Assembly (NCBI GenBank): GCA_000708835.1
Contig: DF237488.1
Coordinates: forward strand, 1 to 59,639
Reading direction: 5' to 3'
From: Klebsormidium nitens
Taxonomy: Eukaryota > Streptophyta > Klebsormidiophyceae > Klebsormidiales > Klebsormidiaceae
DNA length: 59,639 nucleotides
Below, piece after piece: positions 35,400 through 47,500 of this stretch (position 1 is the stretch's first letter; each line of letters begins with the position of its first letter). The translations under genes and the position numbers were made by a program. Under the pieces are notes generated by a model that saw only the letters and a list, made by a program, of their open reading frames with translations, was not told the DNA's origin and did no database searches.

Positions 35400-37869
35400 C
35401 GGGGTTGGCGAATAGTCAGTCCGTGTATATTTACAAGTCACTGAGAGTTCCTGGGGTCGATTGAAACTCGGAATTACCTGACCAGGGTTAAGGCCTGTCG
35501 TCGCACACCTTTATTCGATTGAAAGGTTAGTCCGTCATCTACGCTTCATAACATTTGATAACTCGTGCATATTGACGGCTGCCGGGCCCTTGACGACAGA
35601 CTACGACGCTCCAGCCTCAGCTGACGATATTGATGCCGGCATGCTATGGACGTAGTCACGGTAGTGCACGTAGGCCGTCGTGCGTGGCCCACGAGGCTAG
35701 TATTAGTTCCATTTCCCAACCTCGTCCGATTAGCTGGCGATCTGAGATCAATGATATATTCTTTGGGGCTGCGACCATCCCAATTTTTACCTCGTTGACC
35801 GGACGACGCCATTTTTTGAAAATGGTCATTTGCAATGCACAAACTTAATGCAGTGGCTTTTTGCGTTCTGCACAACGCGTTATTTCTCATTTGCAATTTA
35901 GGCCCAATCTCGGATTGCCGGGGACATTTCCTTCGCCGATGGTCATCCTTGCATGCGCGGCAAGCCATGATGCACAGCGCGGGCCAAATGACATGCGGCC
36001 TTTGTGCTTCAGGCTGCCCAAGCTTGTGCACCTTTGTGCAATTCGTTGCCAGCAAACGTCAGTGGCGCTCAAAATATGCCAGATGGGCCTAGCTGACTAG
36101 ACAAAGGTTCTCTAGTCAGATCTGATGTCAGTGAGCGCGCGATCGCGGATCATGATCTGGGCCGGCGCCCGGGCGCGTGCGCCGCCGGCGCGCTAGAGTA
36201 ATTAACCGTGACCGTCCGTCCGTATATACCGTCCTTGCTCGGGCCGGGCGCCGCCAGCTGACCACGCCGGGTTTGCTCAGGGTTTGGACGACAAAAGTGG
36301 CAATTCAAGATGCAAATGCGGACGAAAACCCTATTTCCCGGACCGCGGCCGAAACAATCATTGAATGCTGATCCTCTTCAGTTTCAAAAGTACACGTGAG
36401 AGCTGACATGTCAAACACCTAGTGAGATATCAAAAATTATCAACGTCGAACCTAGAGCTGCGATTTCTGGTTTTGTCCTTTCGACAAATGGACTAGAAGG
36501 TTCCGGTTTCAATATCTTCCGCCTCGCACGAGCGGAGTCGAGGTCAAAACCATGGAGAGGAAGCAGATAAGCATTGGTTCTGCACGAACATTGGAGTGCG
36601 CTACCCAGCCACGTCCCTTTTCCATGGAGTTCGGTTGTGCCCTTTTCTGCTTTTCATTCGCCTTCGTTCTTCGTGCAGAAGGCTCGGAGAGAGCTTTTCT
36701 AGACTGCTGAAGGACTCCACACAAGATTCAGGAGGACAGCAAGGAGGCGGATGAATCTTTGACCTGGCGTTCTTTGAAAACTCTCATAAATATTTTTGAA
36801 TCTCGTCGTGATAGCCCTTAGGTTCAGAGTTTACCATCTTAAAGCTAGGAACCTGCGTGCATAGATCGAGGCATCTCAACAGAGGATTTTCAAACGGAGC
36901 GCCAACCTGGATGTGCGCTTGAGTGAGTTGCCTGCACGCATTGTTACAAAGTGCATGCTCTTCACTAGGTCTTTGTGGATGTTGAATGCGCAGGGCCGAC
37001 GGTCGGTTGTCTTTGAGTCCTTCCTTGTTTGTAATAAGTGGTTTAGGAGTCGCGCACGGCTTGTATTTAAGTACACGCCCTGGTTTGCAATCAACTCCTA
37101 ACCCTTTGGTTCATATCGAGTCTCAAACCTGGTTGATTGTCTTCCGTATCTTCATCTCTTAATAAGGGTGAAGGAAAGAGCTCAAAATCAGGTGATCTTT
37201 GTTTAGTGGAAGTGCCAAGAGCTTGATTTCTTTTTGAGAGTCTTGCAAACAGTAGAGTCTGCTTAGAGATTGCAGATGCCCGGCCGAGTGCGGTTCTTTT
37301 AAAGAGCTCTGTTTTCCGAGAGTTTATGTCGAGCACTTCTTTTAAAGTCTATAATGAGCTCCAGCAGCCGCAATTGCAGTGTCCGACCCCAACACCTACA
37401 TAAACATGAAAACGTGAGGAGACTTAGACCTATGACTCAAGAAATTCTTACGCAATGTGCACTGGAGTGCTGATTGGTTTGTGTGCATGAAATGGACAAG
37501 TCCAAAGACGATTATACTGCCCGGTCGACTATCTGGCCACCATAGGTAGTCGGCAGACAGCAAAAGCTGGGGCACTACAACATTTCTTCTGTTTGAAACA
37601 CTTGCAGGGCTGGACCCTTTTGCGGCACGCTTCCTTATTCCCCTTCTGATTATGCATTCCACATTGGTGACCTCATTCTTCTTTTCGCGTACCGGCCACC
37701 TGGTTTTACCTTTCCGTTCTCTGGAAACCCCACATTGCCACCTGCAGTGAGCAGACGCGAGTTTCTGGATGAAGAGCTAGTACACTTTGCTCAAATTGCA
37801 TTTCCCCTCCTGCAGACCCTGTCTCCCCAGCTCCACCACCGCTCCCTTTTTACTTAAGTACCGGGCAAG
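35400..37869. other. Intergenic region, nothing recognised
   Basis: About 2.5 kb between two plus-strand genes. Open frames up to 169 codons exist, but none shows a domain or splice support. A very GC-rich, partly self-complementary patch (GGCGCCCGGGCGCG) lies near 36165-36195. The right part should contain the promoter of the DCAF11-like gene. Confidence 0.4.
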
Positions 37870-40800
37870 ATGAGGACGTTTACGGGTGCGCTGCAGCAGT
37901 CGCTCTACCGACTGCATCAGGCGCACCCGCACCCTTGTGAAGAAAACTATCTGTCAATCTCGACTGGGTCGAGCCCTAGGAATATTCCAAAGCACAAGAA
38001 GGAGATTGACTACGTCTCCCCCGGGTCAAGCCCAAAGGGGACAGATTTTGCGTGCTGCAAGAGTCCCCCGGATGCTAAGGTGAGTGCATACATATTCTTA
38101 ATACGGTGCTTATGCAACAATCTCCGGTGTTCAGCAACAATCTCTAGTGTTCAGCAAATGCATTGTCTATTCTCCTGCATTCATCCTGGCATATCTTATG
38201 GAAAGCCCAGAGTCCGCACCACGAGCTGAGCTGCACCACCGTGATTGGCTTTGAAGTTGAGCTCTTTGTTTCAGAGCTCATTGGCAACGTAATGTGGGAG
38301 AGTCTTGTATCCTGTGCGATGGGTTTCTTTTCTTCTTGTGTGTTCGGTTTGCTTGTCCAATTCAATACCCTGCAGTGTCCCTGCCTGAGACAAAGTCTGT
38401 GCCGCAAGCGGTGTAAAGGATATTTGAAGTGATTCAAGATTGAGAGCATTTTCCCAAGGGGCACATCCTCGCAAAGGGCTCTGTGGTACAGCTTTTTCGG
38501 ACAAGGGTTTAGCTCACTGCCCGTGGCCATAACCCCTCGATGCAATTCACTTTCCCGCAGTCAGAGGCGCACTCTTTGCCCCGCTTATCACCACAGCAAA
38601 GCCTGATGTACAATATATTCTTTGAGGTCACAGTCCACCCTGGTTTTATTTCAAGCCTAGTTTCACGCAAGACTACTCTTCTCACTACTGAACTCTTGAG
38701 TCCAATGGCCACCTGCAGGACCATGCGGCCCTGTCCCCCCCTTCCCCAAGGGCCTTCGCCTCTAGTGTTTCTACCCCCCCAAACAATGTCTTCCGAATGC
38801 TGCGGCAGCGGGAGAGTGGGGGCGCATTTCGGCGGGGGTCCAAGGTGCTCATGAGCCAGCAGTTTATGCCCAATAAGCTGTCTGGCTTTGCTGGGCAATA
38901 CAACAACCAGGCCTTCTGCGGCCAGTTCAGCAAGGATGGGACGGTCTTCATGAGCGCATGCCAAGGTACGACTTGGTTGTGATGGTTCTTTGCATTGCGG
39001 CTGGGGAAGTTTGAGCCTCGCTTCTCTGGCCTTCTCTTTATCGATTTCTTTGTTTGTGTATTGTGTTCCCCCTGTCCAGTCCCTGACACATGTGGGAAAC
39101 AATGTGTCTCTCACCTTTCCAGAGCAACCTTGAGTTTGGGCCGTTTGGCGCCTTCTCAGGATGCTGTTGTCCCTTGCAGCTTGACTGGTGTGTTTCAAAT
39201 GTAAAGCCCTATTAGTCTCTGATAATGGTTTTGACTTCCCTTTCAGATCTTTGATTCGCCACCTGCGCTCTCCTCTTGAGCTGTTTTTTCTGTGATATCT
39301 CTTCCTAACCTCGAATATTTTGTTAACCCCTTCCCCCAGGAATGGGTTAACACAGTCAGATTCACTCTCTCCCTTTAACCAAAAACCAAAGCTTCAGAGT
39401 CAGGTCCTTATACTAGGTTGGAAAGCACTAGGGAACAGCAAGCGTTGCATACTCAAATGACAAGGATTTTAATCTCTGCTAACCCTCTGACTGTTACATT
39501 TAGTGACACGACCTTGGGCTTCACATTGCAGTCCTGACTTCAAACAAACACATGCTTCCCCTCTTTCAAATTTGAAAATGTGACCCAGCAAGACATCAAC
39601 CGCTTATTTCAACATACTCTTGCAGACCATCACATCCGGCTGTACAACACTGACACACTGACCGAGCAAAAGGCCTTCAAGGACGTCGTGGCGCGCGACG
39701 TCGGCTGGAGCATTGTAGATACCGACTTTAGCCCGGACCAGCGCATGATCATCTACTCGTCCTGGTCCAACTTCGTCCACATATGCAATGTGGCCGCGGA
39801 GTTTGAGCTCCACGAGGCCCTAGACTTTAGGTGAGAGATTTTCCCGTTGCGATCGGGCTTCATTTGTTTCATATAGGTTGGGGCTGTAGACTTGCTTGTT
39901 TCCTTCTTGTCTTGTTGCCTTTTCTGAGAGGCATGCTTGGTGGTTCTTGTAAGACCAGTCGCTACATATTTGGTCTGGTCCCCAATCCTGGAGGAGTCAG
40001 TTCTCTCCTTTGGAAGCCTCAACATATGTACAGAGCAGCTTTGTGTCCTGTCAAATGCACACATGCCTTTGTTGTATTTCCTCACAATCGTAGTCCTCAG
40101 CTCTATAGCTCTGCCCTTTCCTGCTCCAAATGCAAGACCGGCTGCTATGTTTCCTCGTCTTCAAGCCTGTTTGGTTCTACTGCATCTTTCCCCGTATCCA
40201 GGTCCGAGTTTCAAAGTTCCTGGTTATGTTTGATTCCAACTTAGTCATCTTTCCCTTTATTCAAGTCCTCCGAGTTTCAGAAGTCCTTGTCATGTCTTAA
40301 CTCAAACCGCGTCCCGTTTCTCGCAGACCGGAGTCCCGCCATTTTTGCCTCTTCTCCATCAAGTTTTCGCCCGACAGCCGGGAGATCATCGCTGGCAGCA
40401 GCGACAACTCCGTGTACATCTACGACATTGAGACTAAAAAGCCGACGCTCGTCGTAGACGCGCACACGGACGACGTGAACAGCGTGTGCTTCGCTGAGGA
40501 CAGCCCCTCCATGTTTTACTCGGCCTCAGATGACGGCATTTGCAAGGTCAGCCACTCTAGGTCCGGGTTTATTCTTGATCATTCCTGATTAGATTGTCTT
40601 AGCAATCGTAACTATTTCACAGCTTGTCCTTTGTAATCCTTGTACTCGTAGTTTAGTGCAAAATGCAGTATAAATCAGGGCCATTGAATCCGAGTTCGAG
40701 CAAGCTCGTGACATCCGCTACTTTCTCTGCAGGTTTGGGATCGGCGCCTGCTTAAGGGCGGCTCTAATGACGCCGTAGGAGTGCTAGTTGGTCACTCCGA

Positions 40801-42571
40801 GGGTATCACCCACGTAAATTCGAAGGTAAGCGATGCTGCAACTGTTCGCAAGAAGAGTTCACTCTGCCTTTGGCGAACAGCAAGATTATGGACGGTTGCA
40901 GACTTTGTGACTGTTTCCACGTTCGAAATGTCGAAAAGACAGTCTTATAAATCAGCGTTTTGATAAGATCATTCAGCCTCCATCTCTCAAAGAAAGAAGA
41001 CCAAGAGGTCCTGCCTTCGCTTCGTCCCGATTTTATTCGTCACCTCTGAAACTTTGAGAAGTCTCTCTTGATACAATAAGCTTCTCCTTTGCCGTGAGAA
41101 TGGGCACTACTTCCCGCGCATTGTTGGAAAACCCAATGAATGTTCCTCTGTAACCATAGCGTCACAAGGCGCCCTTTTGCAAAACCTTTCTGCTCGTTCA
41201 AATTCTGACATCAGCTCCTCCTTTTGTTCCAGGAGGACAGCCGTTACCTGCTGATAAACAGCAACGCCTGCTGATCAACAGCAAGTCAGTAGACAGATAT
41301 ATCATCGACTTGCAGCTTCCATTTTTTCTCCTTCAGTGTTTCTGCTCCACTCGAATCTAACAAACCGTTTTTCAATACCAGGGGGATGGCCGTTACCTGC
41401 TGACTAACAGCAAGGACCAGAGCATCAAGCTGTGGGACATCCGGCGCATGACCAACCCCAGCAAGATCGACAAGGGCCACGTGCCGGCCCGCCGCTACTG
41501 GGACTACCGCTGGGAGGACCACTCCCCGCGCAACCACCAGGGGCCCTGCAAGAACGACACGTCGCTGCAGACGTGAGTTCGCGATCTCGTTTCTCATGTG
41601 AAGGTTTTTTTGACGAATGAAAGGGCAGTTCTGTCATCTTGTGTTTGCAGCTTTCTTTGTGCCACCATCCGAAACTGCTTTGGAGGCGTATGTTTCGAGA
41701 CAGGCACATGTCCGCGCCTACTTCTCCCCGGTGGAATGAAAGTAGCGTTTTTAAACGGAAGTTACCCAAACCGGTTTCTAAACCTGCCTGATTGCTTTTC
41801 TTCTCAGGTACCGCGGCCACCGCGTCCTGCAGACCCTGGTCCGCGCCTACTTCTCCCCTGTCGAAAGCAACGCTTGACAACGCAGTCAAGCCCGCTTCAG
41901 AACTAAAACCCGGTTCTTAAAACCCGCTTCCTCATTCCTTACAGGTATCGCGGCCACCGCGTGTTGCAGACCCTGGTCCGCGCCTACTTCTCCCCGGTGG
42001 AAAGCACCGGGCAGCGTTACATCTACACCGGCTCGACCGACGGCACCGTGTACATCTATGACGTCGTCTCCGGGGAGACGGTCCGCAAGCTGAGCGGACA
42101 CTTTGCCACCGTGCGCGACGTGGCGTGGCACCCGACGCTGCCCCTCCTCGCAACGAGCTCGGTGAGTATCGGAATGTCGCAGCCGTAGTTGGGCCTCGAA
42201 TACGGAGTGGTAAGAGTTTCTTCAGTATCGCCTAACGTCGTGGGAATGAACGGGACCTGCTTCAAGGCCACTGGTCCGAGCTGGCATGCAGTGATTGATG
42301 CCAGTCTGTCGGTGTAGTTCATCTGCCTCTGAGAATGTTCATTGCAGTAGTGTGATTGGGATGGTACTCAGATCGATTTGAAGTCGGATCAGGGCTGATT
42401 GATTGGTCTGAAAAGCCCGGCATCTCGTGAGAGTTCCTGGTTCTTTCAGATAAATTGTTCCTGGTTCTCTCTTAGATAGAAAAAAAAAGCCGACTGAGCT
42501 TTTTTGCTTTCTTCTTGCAGTGGGATTGCACTGTCGGTGTTTGGGAACACCACAGGGCCAGCGAATCTTAG
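37870..42571 (+). CDS. DCAF11: DCAF11/LEC14B-type WD40 protein (CUL4-DDB1 substrate receptor)
   Basis: Eight exons: 37870-38079, 38719-38965, 39626-39830, 40327-40546, 40733-40825, 41382-41572, 41945-42161, 42521-42571; phases agree and give 477 residues. The order of WD40 blocks matches DCAF11 (WDR23) and plant LEC14B: AFCGQFSKDGTVFMSACQD, RARDVGWS-type VARDVGWSIVDTDFSPD, IYSSWSNFVHICN, RPESRHFCLFSIKFSPD, DDVNSVCF, ICKVWDRR, SKDQSIKLWDIRR, YWDYRW, YRGHRVLQTLVR, YIYTGSTDGTVYIYD, VRDVAWHPTLP and the terminal WDCTVGVWE. Two WDxR motifs (about 295-298 and 342-345) are the DDB1-binding DWD box. It probably recruits nuclear targets for CUL4-dependent ubiquitination. The introns before exons 6 and 7 contain copies of the following exon's start. 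Confidence 0.92.
40188..40345 (+). repeat. Possible decayed repeats before DCAF11 exon 4
   Basis: Three 3'-splice-site-like stretches occur about 62 bases apart: TTTCCCCGTATCCAGGTCCGAGTTTC (start 40188), TTTCCCTTTATTCAAGTCCTCCGAGTTTC (start about 40251), and the real acceptor TTTCTCGCAGACCGGAGTCCC (start about 40317). The pattern resembles the better-preserved arrays elsewhere in this window but is weak. Confidence 0.35.
41226..41285 (+). repeat. Decoy copy of DCAF11 exon 6 start (intron 5)
   Basis: At 41233 a good acceptor (TTGTTCCAG) is followed by a copy of the exon 6 start: EDSRYLLINSN against GDGRYLLTNSK in the real exon at 41382. It reaches TGA at codon 14. A further internal echo (CTGCTGATMAACAGCAA twice) shows local slippage. 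The copy is 149 bases upstream of the real exon. Confidence 0.85.
41678..41880 (+). repeat. Two decoy copies of DCAF11 exon 7 start (intron 6)
   Basis: The real exon 7 starts at 41945. A near-identical copy starts at 41808 after TTCTCAG, keeps frame for about 24 codons (YRGHRVLQTLVRAYFSPVES) and then meets TGA. A more decayed copy lies near 41690-41735, where only the second half (RAYFSPVE then TGA) is readable. Spacing is about 137 bases for each step. Confidence 0.88.
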
Positions 42572-43742
42572 GAAACTGTAACTGGAAAGCAGGACTGTAG
42601 CATAGTTGGGCTCTTCTTAGCTAGCTGGCTAGATGTAGCGAGTATTTAAGCAGACATGTACATCTAGTCGATGTTGAAGGCTAGCGAGTAGTGTACAGAG
42701 GAGCAGGCAGGTTGTTTGGATTTGTGCTAGTACGTTCTGGCTTTCCAAGTGATTGGTGTGTGCTTACTAGATGAAGGTAGACGAGGTAAGCACGAGTCGA
42801 GTCGAGTCGTGTCGAGTCAGGTGGTTAGGTGGACAACTCAGGACTGCAGTTAACGAGTTTCTTGTGACAGCGTGGACAAGGCCATGGGGGCCATCCTGTA
42901 CTTTGTTCGTGTGTGTTCGAAGAGTTTAATCGCCCTAAATCACAATCCGACTGCTATAACCGTCAATAGTGGTTCGGCCGGGCAGTCACAACGTTGGCTC
43001 TGAGTAACCAGATTGTTTCGCTGCTTTACACCCGGAATGCCCCTGAGTCTGCTACTGGATACTACACCGGTCACGTGCAATCAAGTCGTCGCAACCACCA
43101 GCATGTTGGGATTGCACGTCTAACTCGATCTTAAAACGTACGTGGAAGTGAGGATCATAGGCCGACCATGTACTAACGGTATAATAAACTATGCGGTTCA
43201 GGATGCGACTCCAACCGTCAAGATACTATATTCTTATGATGTGCCACTTTCACGGGGCCGCCGGTGCCCCTGTGATGTCATGCATAGCGTTGTTGAAGTA
43301 GCTTGCAACCCCGCCCCTAACTCCGCCCGGTTGCTTGATGGAGAAGTGGTCGGGGCATTTCAGCAAGATTCGTTTGCAGGATAAGATCCATTCAGAAACC
43401 GCCGCGTGTCGTAGGTCGGAACCTTGGTGTTAGGGGCGGCTTGGCCCTTCAACTTTGTAGGCCGAGAGCTAATGTAGCTACCGGCTAGACCACCGGGCAC
43501 TGTCACAGGCTATATGCATGCTTATTGAGCTGCCCGGTCCAAAGTGTACCGCGCTGTTTCGACCCGGCCTAGCAGTGTTCCCAACTTCGGAACTTTCAAC
43601 TGGAGTAGGTGATACCTAGGGCCTATTCAGACCAAAATCGGGATGTGGGGTTTCACGGGCAAATCGCGAACCCGGGTGCCGAAATTGACATCCGACATCC
43701 GGTTTGGGCTATTCAGACCGACCGAGTCTCTGCTGACGTAGC
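42572..43742. other. Intergenic region left of the transposon
   Basis: No gene recognised. It includes the 3' end of the DCAF11-like gene, a GAGTC-rich short repeat near 42790-42822, and duplicated phrases such as CTATTCAGACC (43623 and 43709). A patch at 43668-43690 (ACCCGGGTGC-CGAAATT) resembles the sequence immediately right of the transposon at 58757-58780. Confidence 0.4.
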
Positions 43743-43743
43743 A

Positions 43744-43750
43744 CGCACCC
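43744..43750. repeat. Left target-site duplication of KDZ element (CGCACCC)
   Basis: Seven bases flush with the left terminus at 43751; the same seven bases lie flush with the right terminus at 58754-58760. Zisupton-type elements are described with about 8-bp duplications, so an eighth base may have mutated. Confidence 0.6.
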
Positions 43751-43850
43751 CAACCCATTCTCATACCCTTACGTACAGAAAACATACATAAGCATGCACC
43801 GTCATAAGTGTGTACAGCATACAGTCATGTGTCGCTATGGATACATATCA
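43751..43850 (+). repeat. Left terminal inverted repeat
   Basis: Begins CAACCCATTCTCATACCCTT. It aligns with the reverse complement of 58655-58753 over about 100 bases, with scattered mismatches after base 21. Shared blocks include GTACAGAAA, CATACATA, GCATGCA, GTACAGCATA and GTCATGTGT. The terminus is the expected transposase-binding end. Confidence 0.85.
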
Positions 43851-44516
43851 GCGTTTCATGCAACTGTATAAATCGCGAACATACTATCCTCTTCCTTATG
43901 TATGTACCACCAACATATCTGCAGCAGGATCGTCTCGGGAGCTAAGTCCCGGACGACGATCGTCTGTCCATCGTAGGAAAGCTTGGGGATGAATGTTACC
44001 GGGGAGCACTTTTCTTGACAGCCGGGTCCAGCCCGTATGTCAGCCTTATCTACATTTTGGACCGTGTTAATGTTCCACGAGGAAACAATTATTCTTGGTC
44101 CGGTGTAACGCGGTAAAGCCGGTCTGTAGCCAGCGGACACAGACGAAGATTAGGGTTCCGTCCAACATGTTGGCCAAGCACACAAAACTGCCATTTGGAA
44201 CGTCTGCTGCAGGAACATTGCTCAGGATTACCTAGTCCGAGCATTATGAATCTGAGCTCCTGATCCCCCAGCACTCCTCATCTGCCGCCTTGCTCACGCA
44301 TTGCTGGCACTAATAGTATTAAAGCACTACTTAGCTAAGTGGCATACATCGGAAGGTTGCTCCTCAGGCAACTCAGATCTGGCTTAGATCAGATCTGGCG
44401 TCACCGTCCAAGGACCTTAAAGCTGCTCAAACGCCTCAGCTAGTGAGCGTATCCGTTCTGCTGCAGCATTGGCTTACAGTGAAGGTTAACTGGCCGATCC
44501 TTAATACCTCTTCACC
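43851..44516. promoter_or_regulatory. Subterminal region and promoter of the transposase gene
   Basis: Non-coding sequence between the left TIR and the transposase start. It contains an imperfect hairpin at 43928-43961 (GATCGTC ... GACGATC with inner CGGGA/TCCCG) and AGATCTGGC repeated near 44372 and 44390. These may be subterminal transposase-binding sites; this is inference. Confidence 0.35.
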
Positions 44517-47500
44517 ATGGACAGTCTGTCTCCAGTCAGCAGGGCGAAAAGAAAGGTGGAGGAGCTTCAAGCAGAGCTGGAAGGGGAGCTAGGTTTGGAA
44601 GCAGAGGCTGCTCGGGCAGCTGACCGCGTGGCAGCTTTGCGAAATGCTGCCAAGCCCAAAAGGAAGCCAAGCATTTCAGCTCAAGGCCCTGGAAGTGCTT
44701 CACAAACGAGCCGGCCATCAAGGGCTAGATCTAGATCTGTGCCTGCAGAAGGCAGCCAGCATGATGGAAGCTCAGAAGCTGAGGGACACACTGCAGCTGG
44801 TCAGCCTCCTACTGACGAGGCCGTCCGGCAAGATCCGCCTGCGAGACGAGCTGCCCCCTCTGGCCAGGACTCAGTTGGGGGTCAGGGACACAGTGACAGG
44901 GGCCCCCAGTCTGGGGCACAAGAGTGGCACGACTATGGTGATGGCGGTGCCAATGACATGGACTTTGCGGCTGAGCGTGCCGCTGAAGCTGCCCATAAGC
45001 TGGCAGAGGACGTCCGTAGGGAAGAGCGGTTTGCGCGGGCACGCCAGGCAGAAGGGGGTGCAGGCACTTCTCGGACGGAGTGGGGGCGACGGCAAGAGGT
45101 ACAGGCTGAAGCTTTTCAGAGTCTGCGCCCCCATCTTGCTCGGGAGCTCATGCACTTGGCCGCCCCGTTAGAGATCAACACAAAATGCAGCATGGAGGGT
45201 TGCGCCGGGCTTGCGGTCATTCGATGTAATACATGCAATTGGGGCAGCAACGGGGCTGTGTGCGCGGATCATGATCTTGAGTTGCACCAGTGGGCGCACA
45301 CGCATGATCGCGCCTCCTGCTTGAATGGGTTTTGGGAGGCGCTCCCGCCAGGCGTCACAATCCAAGAGGGGCAGCGGGTGCACGCCCCGAAGTGTTTTCC
45401 TTGCAAGCCTCAAGAGCCTTGTGGACACTGTGGTGAGACAAGCTGGTCTGAGCCAAGGGCAACAACTGAAGCCCTGACCTTGGTGCATACGGAAGCAGGG
45501 CGGGTTGAGTTTGTGAAAGGCCTGAGCCACTGTAACGCAGTCAAGGAGGATGGCTCGGTGTGCGGGGCGCTTCAGCTCCAAAAGCCCCGTGACATGCTGC
45601 GGATGGGACTGTGGCCAGGCACTGTGGACAACGCGCGGTTTGAGACGGTTTACAGTGAAGGCGTTCTGGGGTTTTGGGACACTCTCTCCAAGTCATGTCC
45701 TGGAACAGCGTACACCAACTACCTTCGGTGCCTGGATAAAAAGACAAAGGACCGAGGAGGGGTAAGTCATATCGCTTTCTGATGGAGTTCTTCTGAAAGA
45801 TGGTTCAAGCCTTTCTCTTCTTGATGCTTTCAACTTATGTAGTTTGGCAGGCACACACAGGTGTTCTGCAGACATGGTCTTCCAAGTGGACATTCTCAAG
45901 CTTAACTGTGATACTGACTACTGTATGTCGGATCAATTTCTAGGAAGTGTCTCTTTCTGCCCACTTGGTTGACTTGGGGTTCCTTTGCCTGCATGTCTTT
46001 GAGCCTGGAGACAATCACGTTTTTGAGCTCCATGGGAGAGCGAAGATTAGTATACTGATCGAGGATTCAGGTTAAACCTGACAATAAACCCGCTTTAACG
46101 TTGCTTTCTTCTTCTGACCAACTTGCCCAATCACTCTTTTCGTTCAAGTCTCTTTGTGGCATATTCTGTATCGACCATCCAAGCACGTTGCCGCTCATAC
46201 TATTCTGCAACCACGCATTGGCGCTCAGTTCAATCAATCTGAGTGCCAAGTCTCCAGCTTGTTATGTCCGGCACTTTGCTCAAACATGCAGTACAAGGTG
46301 ATGAAAGGGCACTTATCGAGTGGCCGTTTCATGGCCGTTTCAAAACCGTTTAGAAAGGTCTGATTATTTGCCCCGCCTCCATCTAGTTTATGACAAGCTG
46401 GGTCTTTAAACTTCTGTGCAGTAGTCAACTCCCCTGCAGGCACATGCCAACGACCTCGATGATCTGCGAACTAGGACAGTTATACCAAACAGGGAGGGGC
46501 ATACTCTTTCTGGCCTCTTATGCAGGTGGGCTCCATCAATCCGACGAGCTTTCGGACAGCTGCCAATGAGTGGAAGTTTGCCAAGTATGAGAGGACGTAC
46601 CCCGCGGCGTACCGGAATGGTTTTCAGTGCCCAGCATGCTGGAAGTGGCAACTTGTCTGCGCGGTGGATGGCAACAAGAAGCTGTACCGCTGGGACCGCA
46701 ACTACGAAATGTGGCGCGCTTCCTACTACGACGACCTCTTCTTCGCAAAACGGACCAGCGTTGCTGCGCACATGGAGGCGCTCGACCTGGCTGGCGGGCG
46801 GAATCGCAGGACCGCCCAATCAGGTAACCAAGTTTGTCACCTAAGTTTCACCGTTGTAAGCGGGTCTTTCTTGCTGCTGAAGCTTAGTGATCGAACCGTT
46901 GTTTCAACCTGGACATCCAAATGGAAAAAGCAGGATAATGTTGCGTTTCGCATAGCCCAACAGATCCGGCCCTGCAGGTCCCCCAACTGAAAGAGCCTAC
47001 TTCTGAACCTTGGAAATTGGTCGCCAGGCTCACTTCGGGACATCATACAGTCTGTACGGACATGATGTCAGCACTTCTAAAGTTGCTTGCTTTCATTCTT
47101 CAATTTCGCTCCATTAGAATCCCTTCACATGCAACGCTTCCTTAATTTGCGTTCCTTTGCGTCCTTGTCAAGGCGACCACAAAAGAAGCGCAGTCCGGAC
47201 GGTTACTCTGATCAATTTCTGAAGGCCAAGATCTCGGAGTACAACGTAGTCCCCTATGGTTCTGGTATCTGCGAAGGTGGCCCGCACTCGATTCTTCCTG
47301 AAGGACTGGGTGTATTCTTTCCAACAAGCGCACCTGATGACGTGGGCCAGATCAATGACTTTGCTGAACCTGACTTCGGGCTTGCATTCGTTAAAGAGTC
47401 GAAAACGTTCTCGCAAGGTCTCAGCTGGCAGATTGTCAGCTTGCTTTCCTTGAGCCCTCGGGCCGATCCGCGAGTCTCACCTCTGTTTTGACGGACCTGA

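Noticed and set aside
47087-47491. 134-codon open frame inside a transposase intron
   Set aside because: The flanking exons join in phase without it, and its translation shows no domain.
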